Assembly: GCA_030263295.1 (NCBI GenBank)
Contig: SZOS01000001.1
Span: 1-64,000 of the forward strand
DNA length: 64,000 nt
Source of the DNA: Dokdonella_A sp014338185
GTDB lineage: Bacteria > Pseudomonadota > Gammaproteobacteria > Xanthomonadales > Rhodanobacteraceae
Reading direction: 5' to 3'
In this document: positions 16,198-24,192 of the stretch, one piece after another
How positions within the stretch are numbered: position 1 is the first letter of the stretch
Layout of the letters: the number at the start of each line of letters is the position of its first letter
The notes under the pieces: model-generated
Seen by the model: the letters and a program-made list of their open reading frames with translations, nothing else
The model's database searches: none
What the model was told of the DNA's origin: nothing
Position numbers and translations under genes: made by a program

Positions 16198-16524
16198 ATG
16201 GGCGCAGCGGCATTCCGCAGCGAAGAGGATGGCGAGCGCGTCACGCTGGTGTTCAGCGGTCGCTTCGACACGGCCGGCACCCTGGGCGTGCAGGACGCGG
16301 TGCTCGGCCGCATCGCGCAGGTGGCGCCGGCGCAGTGCCTGCGCTTCGACCTCGCCGCGGTGGAGTTCGTCGCATCGGGCTTCCTGCGCCTGTGCATCCA
16401 GGCCACGCGCACACTCGGCCGCGAGCGTTTCGAGCTCGCGCGCCCAGGCCCGCTGGTGCGCGAGGTGCTGGCCATGGCGGGGCTGGACCAGCATCTGCGC
16501 ATCGTCGATTCCGGCGCGGCGTGA
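16198..16524 (+). CDS. STAS-domain anti-sigma factor antagonist-like protein
   Basis: 108 residues forming a single STAS domain (SpoIIAA/RsbV-like): GERVTLVFSGRFDTAGT, CLRFDLAAVEFVASGFLRL and a C-terminal helix. In partner switching such proteins bind an RsbW-type kinase and are switched by serine phosphorylation. The usual D-S-S-G phospho-site reads V-A-S-G-F here, so the acceptor residue is uncertain. Its TGA overlaps the GTG of the next gene (an RsbW-like ATPase) by 4 bp. The pair converges on a SpoIIE phosphatase gene that starts its 3' end 26 bp after the pair. Together they make a complete switching cassette. Confidence 0.88.
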   Translation: MGAAAFRSEEDGERVTLVFSGRFDTAGTLGVQDAVLGRIAQVAPAQCLRFDLAAVEFVASGFLRLCIQATRTLGRERFELARPGPLVREVLAMAGLDQHLRIVDSGAA

Positions 16525-16928
16525 ACACGCCCGGGCCCGCGCGCTGGCACGTCACGCCCGATCGCGAGGGACTGGCGAGCCTGCAGCAGCAGGCGGCGGA
16601 CTGGCTGCAGCGCAGCGGCGTCGAGGCCCGTCGCGCCCAGCACATCCTGCTCGCGCTCGACGAACTGGCCGCCAATGTGGTCGAGCACGGGCGGGCGGCG
16701 CACTGGCTGCAGCTGGACCTGGCCAGCCTGGAGGACGCGGTGGAACTGGAACTGCGTGACGATGCGGCCGCGTTCGACCCCACCCGGGTGGCGGAGGCGG
16801 CCGGTGGCGAGCCTGGCATCGGCGGCCATGGTCTGCGCCTGGTGCGACGCCTGGCCAGCGCGTTCGAATACCGGCGCGTGCACGGCCACAACCGCGTGCG
16901 CCTGCGCTTCGCGCGCACCGGCGACTGA
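16521..16928 (+). CDS. RsbW/SpoIIAB-like anti-sigma regulatory kinase
   Basis: 135-residue HATPase_c_2 domain protein beginning at a GTG (16521) that overlaps the STAS stop codon. N box ALDELAANVVEHG, G1-like LRDDAAAFDP and G2 box GIGGHGLRLVRRL are visible. Family members phosphorylate their STAS partner and sequester either a sigma factor or another effector. No sigma gene lies in this cassette, so the target is unknown. It may act on the LuxCE-type operon products or on the second HATPase domain at 18880-20376. Confidence 0.88.
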   Translation: MNTPGPARWHVTPDREGLASLQQQAADWLQRSGVEARRAQHILLALDELAANVVEHGRAAHWLQLDLASLEDAVELELRDDAAAFDPTRVAEAAGGEPGIGGHGLRLVRRLASAFEYRRVHGHNRVRLRFARTGD

Positions 16929-16954
16929 AGGCGGCCGGGCGCGCCTGCGGGTCT

Positions 16955-18883
16955 TCAGGCCGGCGTGCCGCGCTGCATCGCCAGCAGCGTGACATCGTCC
17001 TGCGGGACCTGGTCGCACCAGGCCAGCACCTCGGCCACGATCGCATCGGCCACGGCCTCGGGCGGCAGCCCGCGCGCGGCACCCAGTCGCGCGAGCAGGC
17101 GCGCCTGGCCGTAGAGTCCGGCATCGGCGCCGGCTTCGGTCACGCCGTCGGTGTACAGCAGCAGGGTGTCGCCGCTGGCGAGCTGCAGCTGCGTATCGGC
17201 GTAGTCGAGGGCATCGAATGCGCCCACCAGCGCGCCGTGGCCGTCGATCACCTCGATGCGGCCGTCGGCGCGCAGCAGCAGCGGCGGCGGATGTCCGCCA
17301 CAGGCCAGCGTGAGCCGGCCGTCGCGCCAGCGATAGTGGGCGAGCACGAGCGTGACGAACATGCCGTCGTGGCCGCCGGTGGCCAGCACGTGGTTGACCG
17401 CGGCCAGTGTCTGCGCGGGCGTGCGCGTGGCGCTGGCGAAATCGCGCAGGTGGGTGCGCACCATGGTCATGTACAGCGCCGCCGGCGTGCCCTTGCCGCA
17501 CACGTCGGCGACCACCAGCGCGACGGTGTCGCGGTCGAGCAGCCACGCATCGTAGAAGTCACCGCTCATGAGCGTGGCCGGCTGGCACAGGCCGTGGAAG
17601 CGGAAGCCCGGCGTGGGGCCGGCATCGCGGCTCCACTGCGGCCAGGGCGGCGGCAGCAGGCGCTGCTGGATCTCGCGCGCGGCGGCCAGCTCGCCCTCGA
17701 TGCGCTGACGCTGCGCGGCCTCGCGCATGCGCTCGGCCTGGCTGTAGGCGAGCGCATCGAGCATGTCGTCGAAGGTGTGCGCGAACTGGCCCAGTTCGTC
17801 GCGGCGCGAGGTGATGCCGGTGCGCTGCGTGGCATCGCCATGCCGCACCGCGCCGGCGACGCGACGCAGGGCATCGAGCGGGCGCGTGAGGCGCCGCGTG
17901 GTCCACGCCAGCGTGAACAGCACCAGCACCAGGGCCGCCAGTGACAGCGCGAGCTGGCGAGCGAGCTGTGCCCGCGCATTGGCCAGCACGCGGTCCTCCT
18001 CCAGCAGCGCGACCATGCTCCAGCCGGTGTCGCCCACGGGTGCCCACGACAGCCACAGCGGGCCGGCGGACACGCGGCTGGCGTCGATTTCGAGCAGGCC
18101 GCTCTCGCCCCGCTGCATGGCCTTGCCGGCCTGCTCCAGCTGCGGCAGCTCGAGCTTGCGCGCGATGTCGAAGATGCCATCGCCCGGCGCGCGGATGTCA
18201 CCGGCCTGGGTCAGGTAGTGGCCATGCGCATCGACCAGCCGGCTGGCACCGCCCCATGGGCTTTGCCAGCCGGTGTCGAACGCATCCAGCGCGATGTCCG
18301 CGGTCACCACCGCGCGTTCGCCCGCGCGGGTGTGCCAGGGCACCGAGTAGGTCACCATGCGCACGTCGCCGATGCCGGTGTCGAAGTACGGCTCGGTCCA
18401 GTACGGCGCCCCGCTGCGCAGCGGTTCCACGAACCAGTCGCGCGTGCTGTAGTGGACCTGGCTGTCGGGCTGTTGCAGCAGCGTGAGGCGGCCACCGATG
18501 CGGCCGGCGTAGTACACGGGGTGGTCGCTCGCGGACTCGAAGGCAATCGCGCTGCCGTAGATGTCGGGCGTCTGCCCGACCACGCCGCCGAGCACGTCGA
18601 GCAGGGTGGCCGGGGCGCGGTCGAGGTGGCCCGAGCCCAGAAACCAGGCCGCCGAGCGTGTCGCCTGCATCACGCCGGCCAGGCGCGCGGCCAGTGCCGC
18701 GGCGCGCTGGCGCGTGACCTCGACCAGGAACGCGCGCGCCTGGCGTTCGGCCTCCACGCGATCGTCGCGGTAGCCCACGTACATGCGCACGCCCTCGGTC
18801 ACCAGCAGCAGCAGCGCGATCGCGACGATGAGGCGCGCATGCAGGCGCGAGGACAAGCGCGCGAGCCGGCGCCATGCCTTCAT
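16955..18883 (-). CDS. Membrane-anchored SpoIIE/PP2C phosphatase with periplasmic sensor domain
   Basis: 642 residues: TM1 (~17-36), an extracytoplasmic dCache-like sensor (~40-305; motifs HYSTRDWFVEP, YWTEPYFD, MVTYSVP), TM2 (~310-327), HAMP (~328-380), a short coiled coil, and a PP2C/SpoIIE domain (~405-640) with metal-binding SGDFYDAW (440-447), VADVCGKG (458-465), LYTDGVTE (576-583) and DDVTLL (629-634). Such enzymes dephosphorylate STAS proteins after an external signal. The start at 18883 overlaps the stop of the GNAT-fusion gene by 4 bp (ATGA), so it is the last gene of the LuxE-LuxC operon. The STAS gene on the opposite strand is the obvious substrate. Confidence 0.92.
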   Translation of the reverse strand: MKAWRRLARLSSRLHARLIVAIALLLLVTEGVRMYVGYRDDRVEAERQARAFLVEVTRQRAAALAARLAGVMQATRSAAWFLGSGHLDRAPATLLDVLGGVVGQTPDIYGSAIAFESASDHPVYYAGRIGGRLTLLQQPDSQVHYSTRDWFVEPLRSGAPYWTEPYFDTGIGDVRMVTYSVPWHTRAGERAVVTADIALDAFDTGWQSPWGGASRLVDAHGHYLTQAGDIRAPGDGIFDIARKLELPQLEQAGKAMQRGESGLLEIDASRVSAGPLWLSWAPVGDTGWSMVALLEEDRVLANARAQLARQLALSLAALVLVLFTLAWTTRRLTRPLDALRRVAGAVRHGDATQRTGITSRRDELGQFAHTFDDMLDALAYSQAERMREAAQRQRIEGELAAAREIQQRLLPPPWPQWSRDAGPTPGFRFHGLCQPATLMSGDFYDAWLLDRDTVALVVADVCGKGTPAALYMTMVRTHLRDFASATRTPAQTLAAVNHVLATGGHDGMFVTLVLAHYRWRDGRLTLACGGHPPPLLLRADGRIEVIDGHGALVGAFDALDYADTQLQLASGDTLLLYTDGVTEAGADAGLYGQARLLARLGAARGLPPEAVADAIVAEVLAWCDQVPQDDVTLLAMQRGTPA

Positions 18884-20376
18884 GCGCTCGCCGCGGCCTG
18901 CGCCCGCATCTGTGCGCGCAGGCGCTGGCCCAACTCGGAGTGGATGTTGGGGGCGTCGTAGTCGAAGCCGGGGTCGGCCACGTGGTTGTACACGAGCCGG
19001 TCCTGCGCGGGCGTGACGCCCGGCGAAACGCCACTGAACACGAAGCCGAGCGCCTCGATCGCGGTGGCCATGCGCGCGCTTGCCGGATCGACCAGCGGCA
19101 CCTGCAGCTCGATCACGGCCATGCGTTCGCGGCGCAACTGCGCCAGCCGCGCGCGCAGCGTGGGCAGGGTGTCCTCGCCCCAGCCATCGACCCGGAGCTG
19201 GGCCAGCTCCAGCCCGCCATGCAGCGCCGCATCGACGCTGCCGTGGGCGGGCAGCGCCGGGCTCGCGGCAGGCGCGTCGAGCAGCTGCAACGGCACCTCC
19301 AGCGCCTGGTAGATCGCCTGCAGCAGCGCGCGCTGCGCAGGCGCGACCACCGCGCTGCGCGCGGCGCGCGCGTCCGGGTCGAGGTAGCGCACCGCGAGCA
19401 TGCAGCTTTCGCGCTGCGGCAGCGCCTCGGCGATGCGGCGAAAGCGCAGCGATGCCGGCGCATGGCCGGGCAGCAACGCGCAGTCGCGAAAGCCGAGCTC
19501 GTGCATGAAGCGCTGGGTCCACGGGTGGGCCGTCACCGCATGCGTGTACAGCTGGCGCAGGCCGCGTTGCCGCGCGAGCTCGAGCAGGAAGTCGCCGAGC
19601 CGACGCGCCACGCCCTGGCCGCGGTACTGCATGCGCGTGACCACGATCGCAAGCTCGGCGCCGGCCGGATGTTGCGGATCGAGCACGAGCGCGGCGTGTC
19701 CCGCGATCGCGCCGCCCGCCGTCACCGCCAGCGCCGACACCAGCGCGCCGCTGCGGTTGAGCGCGACCACGCGCTCGGGAAAGTAGATGTGCTCGTAGGG
19801 ATACGAGTAGCCGTAGGCGTCGTGGATCAGGCGCGACACCTCCAGCGCGTCGTCCTCGCGCAGCAGGCGCACCTCGGCCACGGGTTCGGCGGCAGGTTCG
19901 GCGGCAGGTTCGGCGCGCTCGCCGATCGGCGCGAGCGCGCGGTACTTGAGCAGGCGCGTCTGCTTGCCGCCGCGACCGAGGTTGCGGTATTCGACCTCGT
20001 CGAAGGCGCTGCGCATCAGGTGCATGCCCAGCGCCGACTGCAGCTGGCCCTGCGGCGCACGCGCGGGATCGTAGGCCGGGATGCGAGCGGGATCGAACGG
20101 CAGGCCCTGGTCGTCGATGAGGATTTCGAGCCCGAGCGGGTGGCGCTGCAGGGTGAGGTCGAAGCAGTGCAGCTCGGCCGCTGCGAACGCATGGCGCACG
20201 ACGTTGGAGACGGCTTCCTCCACACCCAGCTCGATCTGCGCCAGTTCGCGCTCGCCGAAGCCGAGCGCGGCCGCATGGCTGCGGGTGAGCGCGCAGGCCA
20301 GCGCGATCGCCGCGACCTCGTTGGTCAGCGTGAGGCGGCAGGCGCCCGCGGGCAGGCTGGCCTCAGCGCTGCTCAT
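18880..20376 (-). CDS. Fusion of anti-sigma-type HATPase and GNAT acetyltransferase
   Basis: 498 residues. Residues 1-145 form a HATPase_c_2 domain (N box GVEEAVSNVVRHAF at 51-64, DDQGLPFDP at 88-96, GQLQSALGMHLMRSAFDEVEY at 110-130). A short repeated AEPAAEP linker (~155-168) leads to a GNAT domain (~168-300) with the acetyl-CoA loop YRGQGVARRLGDFLLELA. The ~200-residue C-terminal part (containing SVDAALHGGLELAQL and VYNHVADPGFDYDAPN) was not recognised beyond a possible degenerate second GNAT-like fold. It overlaps the PaaK-type ligase gene by 14 bp and the SpoIIE gene by 4 bp. A switch kinase physically coupled to an acetyltransferase is unusual. Biochemical target unknown. Confidence 0.85.
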   Translation of the reverse strand: MSSAEASLPAGACRLTLTNEVAAIALACALTRSHAAALGFGERELAQIELGVEEAVSNVVRHAFAAAELHCFDLTLQRHPLGLEILIDDQGLPFDPARIPAYDPARAPQGQLQSALGMHLMRSAFDEVEYRNLGRGGKQTRLLKYRALAPIGERAEPAAEPAAEPVAEVRLLREDDALEVSRLIHDAYGYSYPYEHIYFPERVVALNRSGALVSALAVTAGGAIAGHAALVLDPQHPAGAELAIVVTRMQYRGQGVARRLGDFLLELARQRGLRQLYTHAVTAHPWTQRFMHELGFRDCALLPGHAPASLRFRRIAEALPQRESCMLAVRYLDPDARAARSAVVAPAQRALLQAIYQALEVPLQLLDAPAASPALPAHGSVDAALHGGLELAQLRVDGWGEDTLPTLRARLAQLRRERMAVIELQVPLVDPASARMATAIEALGFVFSGVSPGVTPAQDRLVYNHVADPGFDYDAPNIHSELGQRLRAQMRAQAAASA

Positions 20377-21637
20377 GGCGACGGTCGATCACGCGCTTGA
20401 GCTTGCCCGAGCGCGTGTTGATTTCGAGGCCGCCCGGTGCGACCCAGTCGATCTGCAGCGGATGGATCAGCGCCTGCGCGATGAGGTCGGGCAGCATCGG
20501 CCGCTCGGCATGCAGGCGGCGCACGATCGTGTCGGCCAGCGCCGCCCGTGCCGCTGCCGCGGCTTCGCTGGCGATGCGCACGGTGAGCCGGTCGCGCTGT
20601 TGCACGTGCTCGACCAGCAGCTGGAACTCGAACGCGCCCAGCTCCGCGCGGCATTCGCCGAGCACGCGGCGCACGTCCTCGATGTAGAGCGTGGCCGGAC
20701 CCACGCGCGCGCCTTCCTCGCTGCGGCCCATGAGGCGGAACCGGCGGTCGGGCGTGCCCGCGGGTTCGCTCCAGCAGGCCATGTCGCCGGCCGGGTAGCG
20801 GATGATGGGCATGAGCAGACGCGTGAGGTTGGTCACCACCACGCGCCCGACCTTGTCGGTTTCGCGGATCGGCGTGCCGTCGACCTCGTCGATGATTTCG
20901 ATGATCGCGTAGCGGCTGAACATGCGGTGCTCGTCCGGGCCGCAGGAATCATCGTCGTAGCCGAGCAGACCCGCATCGACGCTGGCATAGCCGACCGAGC
21001 GCGCCTGGGCGGCGGGAAACGCGCGCGCGAGCGTGTTGCGCTGCTCGGCATACATGGATTCGCCGCCGAACAGCAGCCGGCGCACGCCGGGTGCGGTTTT
21101 GCCCGCGTTGATGTAGTGCGCCGCCAGCGTCAGCAGCGTGGTGGGCGTGCCGACCAGCGTGGTCAGGCCAAAGTCGGCGATCGCATGTTCTACCGTGTCG
21201 GGGTCGGCGCGCCCCGACAGCGGCAGCTGCAGCGTGTTGGCACGGGCGTGGTCGAGCGAGCGCATGATGAAGATGAACGACGAGTACAGGTCGCCGACGT
21301 AGAACAGGTTGGCGATGCGCTCGCCATCGTGCAGGCCGCCTGCATCGAGCCCCATGCCGAACACGCCGGTGAAGGCTTCCCATTCGACGCGGCTGTAGAT
21401 CGAGAACTTGGGTTCGCCGGTGGTGCCGCCACTCTTGAACACCATGCCGTCATGGATCGGGCCGGTGAGCAGACGGTTGTCGCGCTGGGTGTTGGCGGCC
21501 CAGAACGCCTTCTGCTCGACCAGCGGCAGTTGCTCCAGCGTGGGCCGCGAGGGCAGGCCGGCGTACAGCTCGCGGTAGTAGGGCGACAGTTCGCGCGCGA
21601 CTGCCACCAGGGTGTCCAGCTCGTAGTGGGTGATCAT
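20363..21637 (-). CDS. PaaK/CapK-type adenylate-forming ligase
   Basis: 424 residues of the phenylacetate-CoA-ligase/CapK/LuxE superfamily. The adenylate P-loop-like motif FKSGGTTGEPK lies at 67-77, with LFYVGDLYSSF, LVGTPTTLL, LLFGGESMYAEQ and SVGYASVDAG, and a C-terminal hinge ending GLEINTRSGKLKRVID. Such enzymes activate a carboxylic acid with ATP. The acceptor (CoA, protein or sugar) is not predictable. Its ATG overlaps the stop of the LuxC fusion gene by 4 bp. This is one of three adenylate-forming modules in the operon. Confidence 0.88.
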   Translation of the reverse strand: MITHYELDTLVAVARELSPYYRELYAGLPSRPTLEQLPLVEQKAFWAANTQRDNRLLTGPIHDGMVFKSGGTTGEPKFSIYSRVEWEAFTGVFGMGLDAGGLHDGERIANLFYVGDLYSSFIFIMRSLDHARANTLQLPLSGRADPDTVEHAIADFGLTTLVGTPTTLLTLAAHYINAGKTAPGVRRLLFGGESMYAEQRNTLARAFPAAQARSVGYASVDAGLLGYDDDSCGPDEHRMFSRYAIIEIIDEVDGTPIRETDKVGRVVVTNLTRLLMPIIRYPAGDMACWSEPAGTPDRRFRLMGRSEEGARVGPATLYIEDVRRVLGECRAELGAFEFQLLVEHVQQRDRLTVRIASEAAAAARAALADTIVRRLHAERPMLPDLIAQALIHPLQIDWVAPGGLEINTRSGKLKRVIDRRHEQR

Positions 21638-24192
21638 GCCAGGTCTCGCAGGTCGACGATGGGTTTGAGCTTGCCGGTGACCGGCGCGGTCACGAACCCG
21701 GCGAGGGCGACGGCCTCGAGCTGCAACCCGCTCGATGCGAGCGGGCCATCGACTTCCTCGCGCAGCACCGGGTCATGCGCGAGCAGCAGCGCGCGCAGCG
21801 CGGCGGGATCGTGGCCCGCGCCCTCGAGCACGCGCACCTTGATCGTGTAGGCACGGCCGTCGTGGTCGAGTTCGATCTGCAGCGGCCCGTCGTAGCCGGC
21901 GTGGTCGGCCAGCGTCTTGACGAAGCGGTGGTAGCTGAGGAAGTTGCCGACGCGGAACACGTCGCCACAGCGCCCGAGCAACTGGAACCGCGGCGCGGCA
22001 CGGCCGCATGGGCATGGCGCGTCGACCCAGCGACCCATGTCGCCGATCTCGTAGCGCTGCACCGGCGCGGCCGCACGGCGCAGCGAGGTGAACACCAGCC
22101 GCCCGGCCTGGCCCGGCGCGACCGCGCGGTCGGCCTCGGGGTCGAGGATTTCCAGGTACTGCGACTGGGTCAGCACATGGTAGGTGGTGTCCTCGCAGTG
22201 CGGGCACTGGTAGCCGAGCGGACCGGCGTCGTTGCTGCCGTAGGACGCCGCGCGGACGAGTTCGACGCCGAATTCGTCGTGCAGGCGCTGGCGCAGCGCG
22301 CCGCTCATGTGCTCGCCACCGAAGAACACCTTGCGGATGCCGCGATACTCGCGCAGCAGCGGCGCCTGCTGCTCGAACAGCTGGCCCAGGTAGAACGGCA
22401 TGCCCAGCAGCGTGTCGACCTTGCGCTCGACGATCGTGCGCGCGACCTCGGCCAGGTCGTCGATGCCGGCCATCGGCAGCTGCGCCGCGCCGAGGTTTTC
22501 CAGGATCGTCCAGAAGCTGATGAAGCCGCCGTACAGATGCCCGGCCATGAACAGGTTGATGCAGCGGTCGCGGGCCGGATCGAGCCCGGCCGCACGCAGG
22601 CCGTCGGCCGCAGCGCGCATCTGCGCGTGGTAGTCGTCCCAGCTGTAGGCCGAGAACTTGGGCGCGCCCGAACTGCCGCCACTGCGCACGAGCACGTGCG
22701 CCAGCGCGGGGTCGGGTTGCAGCGCGAGGAACGCGGCCTTGTCCATCACCGGCGTGCCCGCGCGCAGCGGGTTGGCGGGCGCGGCGAGTTCCTCGAAGCT
22801 CGACACCTGCGCCAGCGCCTGGCCCAGTTCCAGGCCGACGCGCCGGCTGTAGCGCTGCAGCGCGTACACGCCATCGTGCGGTTCGCCGGCGTAGCCTCCG
22901 AGTTGTTCGCCCACGCATGTGACGCGCGTGACGCCGGCGGCGATGAGGCGCCCGGCGAGTTCCGCGATGCGGCGCACCGGCGCGGCCAGCCCGGCGGTCT
23001 GCAGCCAGCGCCGCATCGGCCGCAGCGTGTCGACGACCTGCGCGGCCTGCAGCGGCTTGATCCAGATGCTGCGGAACAGCGGCGAGGCGCGCAGCGCCGG
23101 ATGGTCCTCGGCGAACACGCGCCAGCCGCGATCGGGCGCGCTGAACACGCGCGTGGTGTCGGAACAGGCCGTCTCGAGGCTGGCCAGCAACTGCGCGGTG
23201 CTGATCTCGGCCCACTCCTGCTGCTGCGGTTCGGCACCGGGCGCGCGCGGCAGCTGCGCCGACACGCGCGCCAGCACGCGCGCGAAGCGCTCGGCGAAGG
23301 CGAACAGCGCGGCGCGGTCGCCGACTTCGACGTACAGGCACTGCGGGCTGGAGCAGGCCTGCTGTTCGAGCAGGCACACGTCGCGCGCGGCCGCGGCCAG
23401 CACCGTCTCGTCGTCGAGGCACTCCGCGGCGAGATAGGCGAAGGAAATCTTGTGACCCCAGTCGATCACGCGGCAGCCGCTGGGCGCGAGCGCGCCGATC
23501 GAGGCGATGGCGGCCTCGCCGCCCCATGCCGCGATGCCGTCGGCCAGTGCGAACAGGCCATGCAGGCGCGCGATCTGGCGTGACGGCACCGCCACCACGC
23601 TGATGAACGGCGCGAGCGTGCCGCTCGCATCCAGTGCCAGCAGCGCCGCCAGCAGCTGCTGGGCGAACGGCGGCACCTGGCTGCTGGTCTTGAGCACGTT
23701 GAGGTTGCCCGCGAGCAGGCCTTCGATCACCGACAGCGGCGCCACCGTGGGCACGTTGCCCGGCGCCACGTGTACGAGCAGGCCCAGCGGCGCCCAGGCC
23801 TCGAACGCGTCGGCATCGCCGTCGATGCGGCGCGGCACCTGCGGGCGCAGGCTGCCCAGTTCGCGCTGCAGCTTGGCGCGCAGCGCCGCCGGTGCGAGCG
23901 TGTCGCGGATCGCCGCGAGCGCGGCCTGCGCCTGCGCGCGATCGGTGGCCGGGTCCTGCTCCAGCGTGTGCAGCAGCGCCGCCACCAGCGCCGCGTCGCG
24001 CCCGGCGCCATCGCCGAGCCGCTCGCACAGCGCCGCGGCCGCCTGCAGCAGCGCATCCAGCGGCGCGGCACGCGCGAGGTCGTGGTGCAGTTGCGCGGGC
24101 AGTGCCGCCAGGCGCGCGTCGAGCGCGGCATCGTCCAGCCACTGTCCCTGCCACAGATGCGGAGTGCGTGGATCAGGCAGCGATCCGTTCAT
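21634..24192 (-). CDS. LuxC-type acyl reductase fused to PaaK/CapK-type ligase
   Basis: 852 residues. The N-terminal half (~1-430) is a LuxC-family acyl-CoA/acyl-protein reductase. It has the NADPH-binding aldehyde-dehydrogenase-like segment PLGLLVHVAPGNVPTVAPLS (135-154), VLKTSSQ, and the catalytic cysteine C280 in EQQACSSPQ. The C-terminal half (~470-852) is a CapK/PaaK ligase with RSGGSSGAPK (503-512), FGGEHMSG, a Cys-rich CPHCEDTTYH zinc-type loop and CPCGR. LuxC normally receives the acyl group from LuxE, so the fusion puts activation and reduction in one chain. 4-bp overlaps on both sides. Expected product is a fatty or other aldehyde. LuxD and LuxAB are absent, so this is not a luminescence operon. 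Confidence 0.88.
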   Translation of the reverse strand: MNGSLPDPRTPHLWQGQWLDDAALDARLAALPAQLHHDLARAAPLDALLQAAAALCERLGDGAGRDAALVAALLHTLEQDPATDRAQAQAALAAIRDTLAPAALRAKLQRELGSLRPQVPRRIDGDADAFEAWAPLGLLVHVAPGNVPTVAPLSVIEGLLAGNLNVLKTSSQVPPFAQQLLAALLALDASGTLAPFISVVAVPSRQIARLHGLFALADGIAAWGGEAAIASIGALAPSGCRVIDWGHKISFAYLAAECLDDETVLAAAARDVCLLEQQACSSPQCLYVEVGDRAALFAFAERFARVLARVSAQLPRAPGAEPQQQEWAEISTAQLLASLETACSDTTRVFSAPDRGWRVFAEDHPALRASPLFRSIWIKPLQAAQVVDTLRPMRRWLQTAGLAAPVRRIAELAGRLIAAGVTRVTCVGEQLGGYAGEPHDGVYALQRYSRRVGLELGQALAQVSSFEELAAPANPLRAGTPVMDKAAFLALQPDPALAHVLVRSGGSSGAPKFSAYSWDDYHAQMRAAADGLRAAGLDPARDRCINLFMAGHLYGGFISFWTILENLGAAQLPMAGIDDLAEVARTIVERKVDTLLGMPFYLGQLFEQQAPLLREYRGIRKVFFGGEHMSGALRQRLHDEFGVELVRAASYGSNDAGPLGYQCPHCEDTTYHVLTQSQYLEILDPEADRAVAPGQAGRLVFTSLRRAAAPVQRYEIGDMGRWVDAPCPCGRAAPRFQLLGRCGDVFRVGNFLSYHRFVKTLADHAGYDGPLQIELDHDGRAYTIKVRVLEGAGHDPAALRALLLAHDPVLREEVDGPLASSGLQLEAVALAGFVTAPVTGKLKPIVDLRDLA

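Noticed and set aside
19895..19930. Short tandem repeat (GGTTCGGCGGCA units)
   Set aside because: It is inside the HATPase-GNAT gene and simply encodes the AEPAAEP linker.
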